DNA of 64,000 nucleotides from Metabacillus schmidteae (lineage in GTDB: Bacteria > Bacillota > Bacilli > Bacillales > Bacillaceae): NCBI RefSeq assembly GCF_903166545.1, contig NZ_CAESCH010000001.1, forward strand, positions 1,058,001-1,122,000. The letters run 5' to 3'. Below are positions 7,925-16,162 of this stretch, in pieces. Each line of letters starts with the position of its first letter. Within the stretch, counting starts at the first letter, position 1. The translations under genes were made by a program, and so were the position numbers. Below the pieces are notes generated by a model. It was not told where the DNA came from. It did no database searches and worked only from the letters and a program-made list of their open reading frames with translations.

Positions 7925-8824
7925 TTAAGTTTCATAATGAACAAGTACAATAGCAAGAAATATAAAGGCAGCATTTGAAAATGTACGGATGTCTAATCCT
8001 GTTTTTTCTAGTAATTTCTCCAGACGATATTGAAGGCTATTTCGGTGAATAAATAATCTTTTTGCTGTTGAAGAAGCATTCAAATTTGAGTGAAAAAATG
8101 CTTCAATTGTATGGTGAAGTTCTTTGTCTTCAATGGCCTCTATTATATGATTTGATAATATATCTTTTTTATTTGGAGTAGGGACTTGCATAATGAAAAT
8201 CGGAAGTACCTCATAAAAACTCATCACTTTTTCGCGATTACTAGTTCGATGTATTGTATGAAAACAACTTTGTTCTAATAGAAACTTTTCTTTTAATTTT
8301 TCATCATTTTTTTGAAGCTGTCCTATATAAATAAAAGGTTCAACATAAAAGTCAGTTGTCAGTGTATCACTTAAGTCTTTTAGCATATCAACTTCAAGCG
8401 AAACTTGAGGCTTGTCTTCAATAATAATTCCGTGGGAAAGGCTTAACCAAATAATAAGTTCAGAGTTTATAATTCCTTTTACAGCTTCTTCAAAATTTTG
8501 TTTATCATCAATCGGCTTTTTTAAGAAGAAATAATAAAATCGTACAGATGTGTTGTCAACAGGAAGTGGAGAGGACTGTCCCTTTTCTTCTGAAAATAAA
8601 AAAGTATACCATTTTTGCTGATTGAATGTATATGTTTCATCACTTATAGTTTCTAAAGGTTGAAAGAGGGAAGAGAGTAATTCTTTTTCACTAGTATGTA
8701 AAGCTGATTTTAAAATCCCAAAAACTTGTCCTGCATCTGTTTGAAACCATTCATAGGTTGTATCGTCAGGGATATATGTCAGTGTCATTGTCTCTTTAAA
8801 GTGTTTCATCAGATTATCTAACAT
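7925..8824 (-). CDS. PucR/CdaR-type transcriptional regulator
   Basis: 299-residue protein ending in the helix-turn-helix block typical of the PucR/CdaR C-terminal domain: ALEAFF-like HTIEAFFHSNLNASSTAKRL, then FIHRNSLQYRLEKLLEKTGL and DIRTFSNAAFIFLAIVL. The N-terminal 220 residues show no recognised sensory domain. B. subtilis has a comparable gene (yxkF) beside msmX, which supports a role in carbohydrate control, but the effector is unknown. The gene precedes msmX on the same strand with 128 bp between, containing an inverted repeat and cre-like sites. Confidence 0.8.
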   Translation of the reverse strand: MLDNLMKHFKETMTLTYIPDDTTYEWFQTDAGQVFGILKSALHTSEKELLSSLFQPLETISDETYTFNQQKWYTFLFSEEKGQSSPLPVDNTSVRFYYFFLKKPIDDKQNFEEAVKGIINSELIIWLSLSHGIIIEDKPQVSLEVDMLKDLSDTLTTDFYVEPFIYIGQLQKNDEKLKEKFLLEQSCFHTIHRTSNREKVMSFYEVLPIFIMQVPTPNKKDILSNHIIEAIEDKELHHTIEAFFHSNLNASSTAKRLFIHRNSLQYRLEKLLEKTGLDIRTFSNAAFIFLAIVLVHYET

Positions 8825-8890
8825 GAGCTTACTCCTTTTTGTTCTTTGTCCATATCTCCATTATAGAAGAGATACAACATGGATAAAAGG

Positions 8891-8918
8891 AAAAAAGACA
8901 GTTCAAAATGAACTGTCT
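8891..8918 (-). terminator. Terminator after the small gene at 8928
   Basis: AGACAGTTCA / TGAACTGTCT stem followed on the minus strand by TTTTTTCC. Confidence 0.8.
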
Positions 8919-8927
8919 ACTAACTGA

Positions 8928-9119
8928 CTACTCATCAGCTGAATAAGGTGGCTCTTCCTCTATAAGATCCCGGGCTTCTTCAATATTTGTATATTCTTCT
9001 CTCATGTGAACAGAGCCGCCGGATAACCCTTCATTAATGATACGATCTATATCTAAATAGGCTTTGTCTTTACCCTCGTAATTAAGATCTTGCTTTACAC
9101 CTAATTCTTTGTCAGCCAT
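8928..9119 (-). CDS. Small acidic hypothetical protein
   Basis: 63 residues, strongly acidic and hydrophilic, beginning MADKELGVKQDLNYEGKDKA and containing LDIDRIINEGLSGGSVHMRE. ATG 9119 has AAGGAGG 9 nt upstream; the in-frame ATG three codons earlier abuts that site. Single gene with its own terminator. No family recognised; soluble, with neither signal peptide nor membrane helix. Confidence 0.68.
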   Translation of the reverse strand: MADKELGVKQDLNYEGKDKAYLDIDRIINEGLSGGSVHMREEYTNIEEARDLIEEEPPYSADE

Positions 9120-9225
9120 TTTTTTCATCCCTCCTTTTGCACATTAGTTTGTGCTTTGGGAGGTGTAATATTCAGTTTTATCCCATTCTCAATGGGCAAC
9201 GACCTCCACAGATGGAAGTCTAGCT

Positions 9226-9435
9226 CTATTCATATACGTGAAATAGCATCAGTTCGTGGATTTGAGATTGGATATCTATTTCCTCTTCTTTCGGAGGCTT
9301 TAAAGATCCCCACTCTATTTGTCCATTTTTATGATACACTCCATCATAATGTGCACCTCGAAAGTAAAAGGAAATTCGCCAACCAGGTAAATTTGCTTGC
9401 TTAAACAATGGTTTGTATTGAAAATGTGTAATCAA
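9226..9435 (-). CDS. yheE: YheE family protein (DUF5342)
   Basis: 69-residue protein MITHFQYKPLFKQANLPGWR..., with SFYFRGAHYDGVYHKNGQIEW, split here by position, and an acidic C-terminus. It resembles B. subtilis YheE, which likewise stands next to yheD/yheC. Start is TTG 9435 with AAAGGAG 8 nt upstream. It follows four YheC/YheD genes on the same strand after a gap of about 200 bp that holds a dispersed repeat. Function unknown; sporulation linkage inferred from neighbours. Confidence 0.8.
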   Translation of the reverse strand: MITHFQYKPLFKQANLPGWRISFYFRGAHYDGVYHKNGQIEWGSLKPPKEEEIDIQSQIHELMLFHVYE

Positions 9436-9515
9436 TTGTACCGCTCCTTTCCTGTTATATAGAAAATTATACGGCGAAATGAGTGAAATTCCTTCTACCT
9501 AATAATGGGATTTTT

Positions 9516-9645
9516 TATACGTTAAGAAAGTATAAATTGGCAACATGGAAGTTTAATCGACGTAGTGGCCAATTTTAAGTACAAAGTATAAGTGCAACTA
9601 CGCATCACGATTCGCCCTTACAGGCTCGCCAATCAACGAGTTTTC
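9516..9645. repeat. Dispersed intergenic repeat, family C, copy 1
   Basis: The stretch shares TATACGTTAAGAA, ATAAGTGCAACTACG and GGCTCGCCA..CGAGTTTTCTTTAT with 34698-34775. The distal end runs into the 3' end of the gene starting at 10676 and supplies its stop codon region. Confidence 0.6.
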
Positions 9646-10676
9646 TTTATTAAAGTAAGGAATAGTTCAACTAACTGATGAATTCGTTTATGTTGGATAG
9701 CATTTTCGTCAAAAATCATCGGTTTTGAATTAACTTCAAATAGATAGGGTGAACCAGATGGGGTTAAGCCGATATCCATTGAAAATTCTCCAATGAACCC
9801 GACATTTTTTGAAAGAGTGCTTCCAATATGGTTGGCCAGCAAGTCAATTTGCTTAATGGAGCAGCGATCTTGAACATGATGAAAAGAAACAATTTCCCCT
9901 CCATTTGGTACATGTGTTACGATCGAGTCATTTGCGGCTTTCCGGACTCCGATACCTACAGATGAGTAAACACCTTGTCTATACATACTTAGAACACGTA
10001 AATCATATTTACACCCTTCAAACTTGTCCGTTTCAATTTCCTCTTGGATAATATAAGAATTCCTTTTAAGAGTGTGTTCCGCCCAATTCAAAAATTCGGA
10101 ATTTGATAATGTTATTTTTTCTTTTTTTGTTTGAACGATAACATTATGATGATCTGTTTTCTTGATTTTAACAATTCCACTGCCTTTATAGCCATTTACT
10201 GGTTTTACGTATAGTGAAGGGTGGGTATGGAAGAGGTTAACGAGATCTAATTCCTTTGTGTACAACCAAGTATTAGGTAATAAAGATTGCAATGTTTTCT
10301 CCTGAGATAAAAGTATGTGACAATCCCATTTGTTGAAAAATCCGGGATTAAAGAAAGGTTTTTCTTTTTGTTTATACAGCTCATAAAGATTTTGAAATTC
10401 TGAGGATGTTTCTTCAGATCTCGTCGATATCTTATTATAGATAAGATCTGGAAAAGGGAAAGAAATCTTTCCCCATCTATTGTAGTCTTCATAATAGACA
10501 TATCCTGTTATGCCGGTAGAATGAATACCTGCTGTAGTAAAAACAAATGATCGTGCTCCACGAGCTTTCATTTCTTTCTGAATCGATTTAAAAACTGCTA
10601 TGTCTCCACGGAATGTATCTGCTTTTCGCCCGTTGCTTGCTAGAATACCGACTAAAGGGTAGTTATACATCTCCAC
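9633..10676 (-). CDS. YheC/YheD-family ATP-grasp protein, short form 2 (YheC-like)
   Basis: 347-residue ATP-grasp protein of the endospore coat-associated YheC/YheD family. It opens with the LVGILASNGRK strand, has the conserved FFNPGFFNKWDCHILLSQ segment (about 105-125), a glycine-rich nucleotide loop VKPVNGYKGSGIVKI (about 157-170), and the metal-binding end GEFSMDIGLTPSGSPYLFEV followed by NSKP. It lacks the roughly 95-residue N-terminal domain of its longer neighbours. GTG 10676 is preceded by GAGGT with 9-nt spacing and overlaps the upstream gene by 14 bp, indicating translational coupling. Substrate unknown. Confidence 0.9.
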   Translation of the reverse strand: MEMYNYPLVGILASNGRKADTFRGDIAVFKSIQKEMKARGARSFVFTTAGIHSTGITGYVYYEDYNRWGKISFPFPDLIYNKISTRSEETSSEFQNLYELYKQKEKPFFNPGFFNKWDCHILLSQEKTLQSLLPNTWLYTKELDLVNLFHTHPSLYVKPVNGYKGSGIVKIKKTDHHNVIVQTKKEKITLSNSEFLNWAEHTLKRNSYIIQEEIETDKFEGCKYDLRVLSMYRQGVYSSVGIGVRKAANDSIVTHVPNGGEIVSFHHVQDRCSIKQIDLLANHIGSTLSKNVGFIGEFSMDIGLTPSGSPYLFEVNSKPMIFDENAIQHKRIHQLVELFLTLIKKTR

Positions 10677-12036
10677 TTATAAGTACCTCAGGTTGAAGAA
10701 TCGCTTTTTTTGATAAATAAAGGCCATATTGTAAGGATGCTTTACGTGTGAGGAGGTCGGCATCTTTAAGTTCAGGATGTGAAAAGATCGATCTTCCAGG
10801 CTTAGAATTTGCTTCAAACATCCAAACCTTACCATTTATATCAATCCCTAAATCAAAGCCGATTTCTCCGATAAAGCCTGTGATATGCTGATCAATTTTT
10901 TTACTTAACGTGATAGCAGCTTCTGTTAATTCATGGAGAGCAAGTATTCTTTCTTGCGGATCCTCATAAATTTCCTCAAGACTTTTCACAACACCGCCAT
11001 TGTTTAGGTGAGTTGTCACACTGCCTTTACCCGCAACCTTTCCTGCAAGGGCTGTAACCTTCCATGTATCATGTTCATCTTTATTAGTATGAATACGAAA
11101 ATCAATTGCTTTTCCTTCAATACGAGTTAGCTTAATTCCTTGTTGTGCTAGATAGCTTGAAAGGTGCCGGTCTTTAAAGGATGCTTTTAGAAAGCTTTCA
11201 AGGGAAGGATATTTTCTAAGGCGGTTGATTTCATGATCATCTCGATATCTGGAGTAATACATGTTATCCTCGCGTGAGTACATAAGCTGAAATACGCCTA
11301 AACCCAAGCTTCCATTTGCAGGTTTTAAGTAAATGCTTTGGTACTTTGAAAGCATCTCTTCCATTTGGCTGATCGTTGGTGTATGAATCGTTTCAGGTAA
11401 ATATAAGTTAGCTTCATTGTCATGAATGAGAAGTTGATGTATGGACCATTTATTGAAAAATCCCGGGTTGTACCAAGGGATGGAGTATTCTTCTGTGAGT
11501 CGTTTTTTGACGATTTTAAGTGCATTGTGGTTTTCGATTCGTCGATTAGGAAGGCGATCGTACACGACATTAGGAAACGGAAAGAGCCCCTTTTTCCAAC
11601 CGGCTTTTCCGTATGTATAGCCTTCAATTGTTCCTTCTTCCCAATTAATATGATGGGCACCGAATACATAAGAGTGTATTCCAAGTGAAGAATCAATGGA
11701 TAAAAACTTGGCAAAAAAGAGAGAGCGCTCACCAATTGGACGTAATAAAGATTCCGTAAAGCCGGCTGTAAAAATACCGATAATAGGTCCTAAATGTAAG
11801 ATGTTATCATGACTAATAAGGGTAGTACTTCCACCAACAGGTAGAAGCAGCTGTTTAGCGACTTCCTGGGAAACGAGAATGTTATCTTGCAGGTGATCAT
11901 CATAGACAATGTCACACGGCATAATAAACGTACCAAAAGATACAGAGTGAACATCACCATCAAGCTGTGCGTGTTTAGGTAAATGGACAATAAAGTCCTG
12001 TGAATCCGTTGTTTGGATTGAATAAATCTTAGTCAA
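10663..12036 (-). CDS. YheC/YheD-family ATP-grasp protein, long form 2 (YheD-like)
   Basis: 457 residues. The N-terminal ~95 residues form an extra domain (IVYDDHLQDNILVSQEVAKQ, then ILHLGPIIGIFTAG), followed by the ATP-grasp core with YNPGFFNKWSIHQLL, the glycine-rich loop LKPANGSLGLGVFQL, RTHTN-like DFRIHTNKDEHDTWKVTAL and the metal-binding GEIGFDLGIDINGKVWMFEA followed by NSKPGR. TTG 12036 follows AAGGAG at proper spacing. It overlaps the preceding gene by 8 bp or more. B. subtilis YheD is of this length. Ligase activity is predicted from the fold; acceptor and amine substrates are unknown. Confidence 0.92.
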   Translation of the reverse strand: MTKIYSIQTTDSQDFIVHLPKHAQLDGDVHSVSFGTFIMPCDIVYDDHLQDNILVSQEVAKQLLLPVGGSTTLISHDNILHLGPIIGIFTAGFTESLLRPIGERSLFFAKFLSIDSSLGIHSYVFGAHHINWEEGTIEGYTYGKAGWKKGLFPFPNVVYDRLPNRRIENHNALKIVKKRLTEEYSIPWYNPGFFNKWSIHQLLIHDNEANLYLPETIHTPTISQMEEMLSKYQSIYLKPANGSLGLGVFQLMYSREDNMYYSRYRDDHEINRLRKYPSLESFLKASFKDRHLSSYLAQQGIKLTRIEGKAIDFRIHTNKDEHDTWKVTALAGKVAGKGSVTTHLNNGGVVKSLEEIYEDPQERILALHELTEAAITLSKKIDQHITGFIGEIGFDLGIDINGKVWMFEANSKPGRSIFSHPELKDADLLTRKASLQYGLYLSKKAILQPEVLISGDV

Positions 12037-13126
12037 TGATCGTAGCTCCTTTTTGATTATTTTTTGTGCTTAAATATTTACAATAAGCTAAAGGTGCGCT
12101 GTAAAGTGATTGCTTCAATTGTGGCTTTGTTTCTATAAATGTTTTTCTGCCAGGCTTTGAATTTACATCTAATATCCAGATTGATCCATCTTTTGCATAG
12201 CCGATATCTATTCCAAGCTCAAATAGACGGCCAAAGCGTTCTTCAAGTAGAGGTGGAAGGTGTGAAGTAATCGTGGATAACTCATCTTCAAGAAGAAATC
12301 GTTGTCTAGGTGTGAGCTGCTGTGACCACTGCTCATAAGTAACCGGCTCACCACCTGTTGTTAAATTTGATAAAAAAGAACCTTGATATCCTTTTCTTAC
12401 TCCCTTTTCGACTTGTGACCATTTGCCACCTGCATCCTTTTGCAGAAGAATTCGTATATCAAATGGATACCCTTCACTGTCGATGAGTGGTAGTAGAGGT
12501 TGAAGAAGATAGGTTTGTTGTTTTAATAGACGTTCACACCAGTTATTAAATAGTTTCATCGACTGAAACGTTTTCGACTTTCTATCAGGGCCACTATGGT
12601 ACGATATTGTCATTTCCTTCTGAGTTTGGAAAATGGCAACAATGCCGATACCTCTTGATCCAGTAACAGGTTTTAATAAACAACTCGAGTCGTTTTTTAA
12701 ATGTTTTACAATCTGCATTGGTGTAGAAATTAACTCAGTGTCAGGTAAGTATGAATTAAGGTGATTGTTTTTTTGAATTTCAGAATAAACATTCCATTTA
12801 TCAGGTAACCCATATCCTAAAAAAATAATATCGGGATTTTTTTTCAGCCACTCGACAATTGGTTTACATCTTTTTGAAGCTTGGTTTTGATTGTAAAAGC
12901 AACGATCATAAATAAATGGAGGAATTGAAAAAGTATCACTTATCCAGGTTTGCGTTTGTGTGTTAAATATTTCACCAGTTATGGTTAAATCAGTAGGATC
13001 TATGGAAGAAGGGACAAATCGAACACAATTTATCCCGTACGTGGCACTTCGTTTGGCAATCTCTGTCATATAACCATGCTCATGTGATATAGAGACTGAC
13101 ATCATACCTAATGTTATTCGTTCCAA
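12029..13126 (-). CDS. YheC/YheD-family ATP-grasp protein, short form 1 (YheC-like)
   Basis: About 365 residues (B. subtilis YheC is near 363). Core elements: N-terminal ITLGMMSVSISHEHGYMTEI, GLPDKWNVYSEIQ, glycine-rich loop LKPVTGSRGIGIVAIF, PFDIRILLQKDAGGKW, and the metal-binding FELGIDIGYAKDGSIWILDV followed by NSKPGR. The TTG at 13126 was preferred because AAAGGAG lies 8 nt before it; the in-frame ATG at 13144 overlaps that site. It lies between two long-form paralogues, so the order on the transcript is long-short-long-short. A role in spore coat or a coat-linked modification is inferred from the family name only. Confidence 0.9.
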   Translation of the reverse strand: MERITLGMMSVSISHEHGYMTEIAKRSATYGINCVRFVPSSIDPTDLTITGEIFNTQTQTWISDTFSIPPFIYDRCFYNQNQASKRCKPIVEWLKKNPDIIFLGYGLPDKWNVYSEIQKNNHLNSYLPDTELISTPMQIVKHLKNDSSCLLKPVTGSRGIGIVAIFQTQKEMTISYHSGPDRKSKTFQSMKLFNNWCERLLKQQTYLLQPLLPLIDSEGYPFDIRILLQKDAGGKWSQVEKGVRKGYQGSFLSNLTTGGEPVTYEQWSQQLTPRQRFLLEDELSTITSHLPPLLEERFGRLFELGIDIGYAKDGSIWILDVNSKPGRKTFIETKPQLKQSLYSAPLAYCKYLSTKNNQKGATIID

Positions 13127-13153
13127 ACACAACACTCCTTTCATCCAGGCTTG

Positions 13154-14509
13154 CTATTTTTGGTCATATAGAAATTGACAATAGTTGATAATGGATTTGG
13201 CTGAAGGACGAACCTTTCCAGTTTTAAGATCATCCTCTGATTTTGATGGCTTTGTATTTACTTCGATAATCCATGGGTGGCCATCTTCATCAAGGGCAAG
13301 GTCAATGCCAAATTCCCCGAATTCTCCACCTGCTTGGATACAAATAACCTCGACAATTTCGATTGAAAGCTCAGCTAATAATTTCCGCAGGTGAAGAGCT
13401 TCTTTCTCTCCGAAAAGTTCTTGCAGTAATTCTTTTGTTTTATGGATTTCACCACCTCTTGCCAAATTTGCGACAAATTGTTGATCTGCAGACACTCTTG
13501 CTACAGCAGAGGTAACCTTCCATTGGTGACGATCTTTTTTATGACATAGAAATCGGAAATCCAAGGTGCGATTATTATAGGATTTAAGCTGAATCGTTTC
13601 CTGCAGAAGAAATCCTTCCTTTTTTACCCTTGGATACAATGTTTTGAATAGTTCTTCAAAGCTTTGATACTCATTGTTGATATCACCGGAAAAGGTTGTG
13701 AAATCAAGGTGGTATTGATTTTCGTCAATTTGCTTAACTCGAAAGATTCTCTTTCCCTGACTCCCGTTAATAGGCTTAATAAAAAGATCCTTTTTCTTAA
13801 AAAGCATGTTTTTTAATATGCTTTTCGACTCTAACAATTCACTCTCAGGGAGAAAAGGTAGGAGATGTTCATTTGCGGAAAGAATCTGATGTACCTCCCA
13901 TTTGTTTAAAAATCGATCATTAAAATACGGAATTTTATTTTCGATTAAATCTGTGGTGAGTTCTAAAAAAGTCTTTGATTTTTCCAGTTTTCTAGAATGA
14001 ATTCGGTTGTGCACAACATCAGGATATGGAACGGTCGTCTTTACCCATTTATCCTGAAAGAAACAATAGCCCAGCATTTTTTCTTTGTTATATGAAGAAA
14101 AGGAAAAAATATAGAAGAAACAACCATTGTTATAGCAGAAAGTAGCAAGCTCCCTGCAAAACTCATGGATTGAACCAAAGTGTACATTGTGATCTTTTCC
14201 TTTCACTTCAGTAAGAAGGCCGATGATGGGACCCAGCTTCAAATGTTTTTGGTTAACTAGTTGCCCTTGCAGTGACAGTGTATGATGTGGAAGATGAAGC
14301 TCTTCAAACATACTTGTCGTCAAGGACAAACTAAGATCCTCTTCATCTATAAATACGATTGGACAGGACACAGTATGCATCCCACAACTAATTTTCAAGG
14401 CATGAATATTTTTTGAAAGGCCGAGATGATCTCTTAGGCCTGTGCTTATTTCACATAAATCAAAGGTAGAAGTTATATTTTCTCTAATTTCAATGGATCC
14501 TCGCGTCAT
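13154..14509 (-). CDS. YheC/YheD-family ATP-grasp protein, long form 1 (YheD-like)
   Basis: 451 residues, first gene of the five-gene minus-strand run. N-terminal extra domain (CPIVFIDEEDLSLSLTTSMF, HLKLGPIIGLLTEVKG), then YFNDRFLNKWEVHQILS, the loop IKPINGSQGKRIFRV, DFRFLCHKKDRHQWKVTSA and the metal-binding GEFGIDLALDEDGHPWIIEV followed by NTKP. The nucleotide loop reads GSQGKRIF where the paralogues have GSxGxGxx, so its second glycine is lost; whether it still binds ATP well is open. ATG 14509 is preceded by GAGGG. The gene is divergent from yheA across 233 bp that hold a CATACGAT box resembling a sporulation -10 element. Confidence 0.91.
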   Translation of the reverse strand: MTRGSIEIRENITSTFDLCEISTGLRDHLGLSKNIHALKISCGMHTVSCPIVFIDEEDLSLSLTTSMFEELHLPHHTLSLQGQLVNQKHLKLGPIIGLLTEVKGKDHNVHFGSIHEFCRELATFCYNNGCFFYIFSFSSYNKEKMLGYCFFQDKWVKTTVPYPDVVHNRIHSRKLEKSKTFLELTTDLIENKIPYFNDRFLNKWEVHQILSANEHLLPFLPESELLESKSILKNMLFKKKDLFIKPINGSQGKRIFRVKQIDENQYHLDFTTFSGDINNEYQSFEELFKTLYPRVKKEGFLLQETIQLKSYNNRTLDFRFLCHKKDRHQWKVTSAVARVSADQQFVANLARGGEIHKTKELLQELFGEKEALHLRKLLAELSIEIVEVICIQAGGEFGEFGIDLALDEDGHPWIIEVNTKPSKSEDDLKTGKVRPSAKSIINYCQFLYDQK

Positions 14510-14568
14510 GTAAATCCCTCATTTGTACAAGATGAAGCCAACATGCCGTGGGCAAATGTTGATATAAC

Positions 14569-14576
14569 ATCGTATG
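14569..14576 (-). promoter_or_regulatory. Possible sporulation-type -10 box before the ATP-grasp run
   Basis: CATACGAT on the minus strand, 60 bp upstream of ATG 14509, fits the sigma-E -10 pattern. No convincing -35 was found, so this is tentative. Confidence 0.3.
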
Positions 14577-14742
14577 TGACGGAGGTAAAATCGGTGAGGT
14601 TGAGGAAGGTATCAAGTAATGAGGGATTTCCAATTTGATGATCGTTCAGTAAAATTCCTCACATCAAATGCAATTTTAGAAAGAGTTTGTTATAGTGAAA
14701 GAAGAGCCTACATAGGTTAAAACTAGAAAGGGGGCTCATCAT

Positions 14743-15090
14743 ATGGCAGAGAATTTATATGATGTTGCATACAACTTAGAAAAAGCACTACGTGAAAGTG
14801 ATGATTTCAAAAATCTAAAAAGACTTTATGATGAAGTCAATGCAGATGAATCTGCAAGCAAAATGTTTGAAAACTTCCGTAATATTCAATTAAACCTGCA
14901 GCAAAAACAAATGCAAGGTGAAGAAATTACGCAAGAGGAAATCGATCAGGCACAAAAATCGGTTCAGCTTGTTCAACAGCATGAATTGATCTCTCAATTA
15001 ATGGCTGCAGAGCAACGATTAAGTATGGTTGTAACAGAATTAAACAAAATCATTATGAAGCCGCTTGAGGAAATGTACGGAAGTATGTAA
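14743..15090 (+). CDS. yheA: YlbF/YmcA-family protein YheA
   Basis: 115-residue, all-helical protein of the Com_YlbF superfamily: MAENLYDVAYNLEKALRESD, NFRNIQLNLQQKQMQGEEIT and VQQHELISQLMAAEQRLSMV, ending NKIIMKPLEEMYGSM. B. subtilis YheA is about the same size and sits next to the yheC/D region. Paralogues YlbF and YmcA form the Y-complex that affects RNase Y, but YheA itself is uncharacterised. AAAGGGGG precedes ATG 14743. Divergent from the ATP-grasp genes. Confidence 0.92.
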   Translation: MAENLYDVAYNLEKALRESDDFKNLKRLYDEVNADESASKMFENFRNIQLNLQQKQMQGEEITQEEIDQAQKSVQLVQQHELISQLMAAEQRLSMVVTELNKIIMKPLEEMYGSM

Positions 15091-15257
15091 GACAACTCAT
15101 ATACATAGATCTACGTAAGTTTGTAAGCAGAATGGATGAAGATCCGTTCTGTTTTTTTATTCCTTTATACTCATTGTCCGATCTCTTGTGTTCTATTTTT
15201 ATAAAAAGGGACATAACTTCATAATAGGTTTTGACATCTGTAGAAGGGGGACCTGTT

Positions 15258-16130
15258 GTGACTGCATATCGATTACTTGCTTTGAATATTGATGGAACAT
15301 TGCTTCGATCAAATGGTCGTCTACATCCATCCACGAAAGAAGCAATTGAATTTGTGAAGGGAAAAGAAGTGTATGTGACGCTTGTAACAAATAGACATTT
15401 TCAATCTGCGAGAAAGCTTGCAAAGGCATTGAGATTAGATTCTATCCTTGTCACACATGGTGGAGCGTTCATTTCCGAAAATCTAGATAAGCCTTTATTT
15501 GAAAAACGAATTTCAGAGGAAACAACATTCAATCTTGTGCAGGTATTAGAGAATTTTAACTGTAATATTCGCCTTACACATGAAAGATTTTCGATAGGAA
15601 ATAGAAAAAAGGTAGCTTCTAATTTATTAAGCAAATCAATTCTAAATACATCAGATTCTATGTTTTATCCTGTTCAGTTTGTTGATTCATTAGGGGACAC
15701 TCTCCGTGATGAACCAGTTTCTGCGATGAGAATAGATGCTCATTTTAAAAATGAAGAAGAAAGACAGGAAGCTGAGACTGTCGTAAAGGAAGCATTTGAT
15801 GTGGTGGATATTCGAAGTCATTCAACATCAAACAGTTTTGACATCGTGAAAAAAGGAGTATCGAAGGAAAATGGATTGCGTGCATTAGCAAGTCATTTGA
15901 ACATTCCTATAGAAAAAACGGTGGCAATTGGTGATGCTGAAGATGATATTGGTATGATTTCTTCCGCCGGATTAGGTGTTGCCATGTGGAATGCACCGTT
16001 TGAGGTAAAGCGTGCGGCTGATTGGGTAACTCGTTCAAATAATCAGCAAGGTGTAGACTATATGGTAAAAGAGCATTTTCGTAAGCAACAAAGACAGGAT
16101 TTTTTACGCAAAATTAAAATAGATCAATAG
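15258..16130 (+). CDS. yhaX: Cof-type HAD hydrolase, YhaX-like, with altered nucleophile
   Basis: 290-residue HAD-IIB protein. Motif I normally reads hhhDxDGT; here it is LLALNIDGTLL, with Asn10 in place of the nucleophilic Asp. Motif II (VTLVTNRH: Thr/Asn in place of the usual S/T), the cap domain, Lys in the FDIVKKGVSKENGLRAL stretch and motif III/IV GDAEDDIGMISSAGLGVAM are otherwise conserved. Loss of the first Asp would be expected to abolish phosphoaspartate formation unless another residue serves. Gene position next to yheA and hemZ and the size match B. subtilis YhaX, a sporulation-linked gene. Start GTG 15258 follows AAGGGGG. Confidence 0.85.
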   Translation: MTAYRLLALNIDGTLLRSNGRLHPSTKEAIEFVKGKEVYVTLVTNRHFQSARKLAKALRLDSILVTHGGAFISENLDKPLFEKRISEETTFNLVQVLENFNCNIRLTHERFSIGNRKKVASNLLSKSILNTSDSMFYPVQFVDSLGDTLRDEPVSAMRIDAHFKNEEERQEAETVVKEAFDVVDIRSHSTSNSFDIVKKGVSKENGLRALASHLNIPIEKTVAIGDAEDDIGMISSAGLGVAMWNAPFEVKRAADWVTRSNNQQGVDYMVKEHFRKQQRQDFLRKIKIDQ

Positions 16131-16162
16131 AAGAAGGGAGAGTTTAATCTTTCCCTTCTTCT
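16127..16162. terminator. Convergent terminator
   Basis: AGAAGAAGGGA / TCCCTTCTTCT hairpin between the yhaX stop and the stop of the gene at 16704, with A and T tracts on both sides. Confidence 0.82.
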
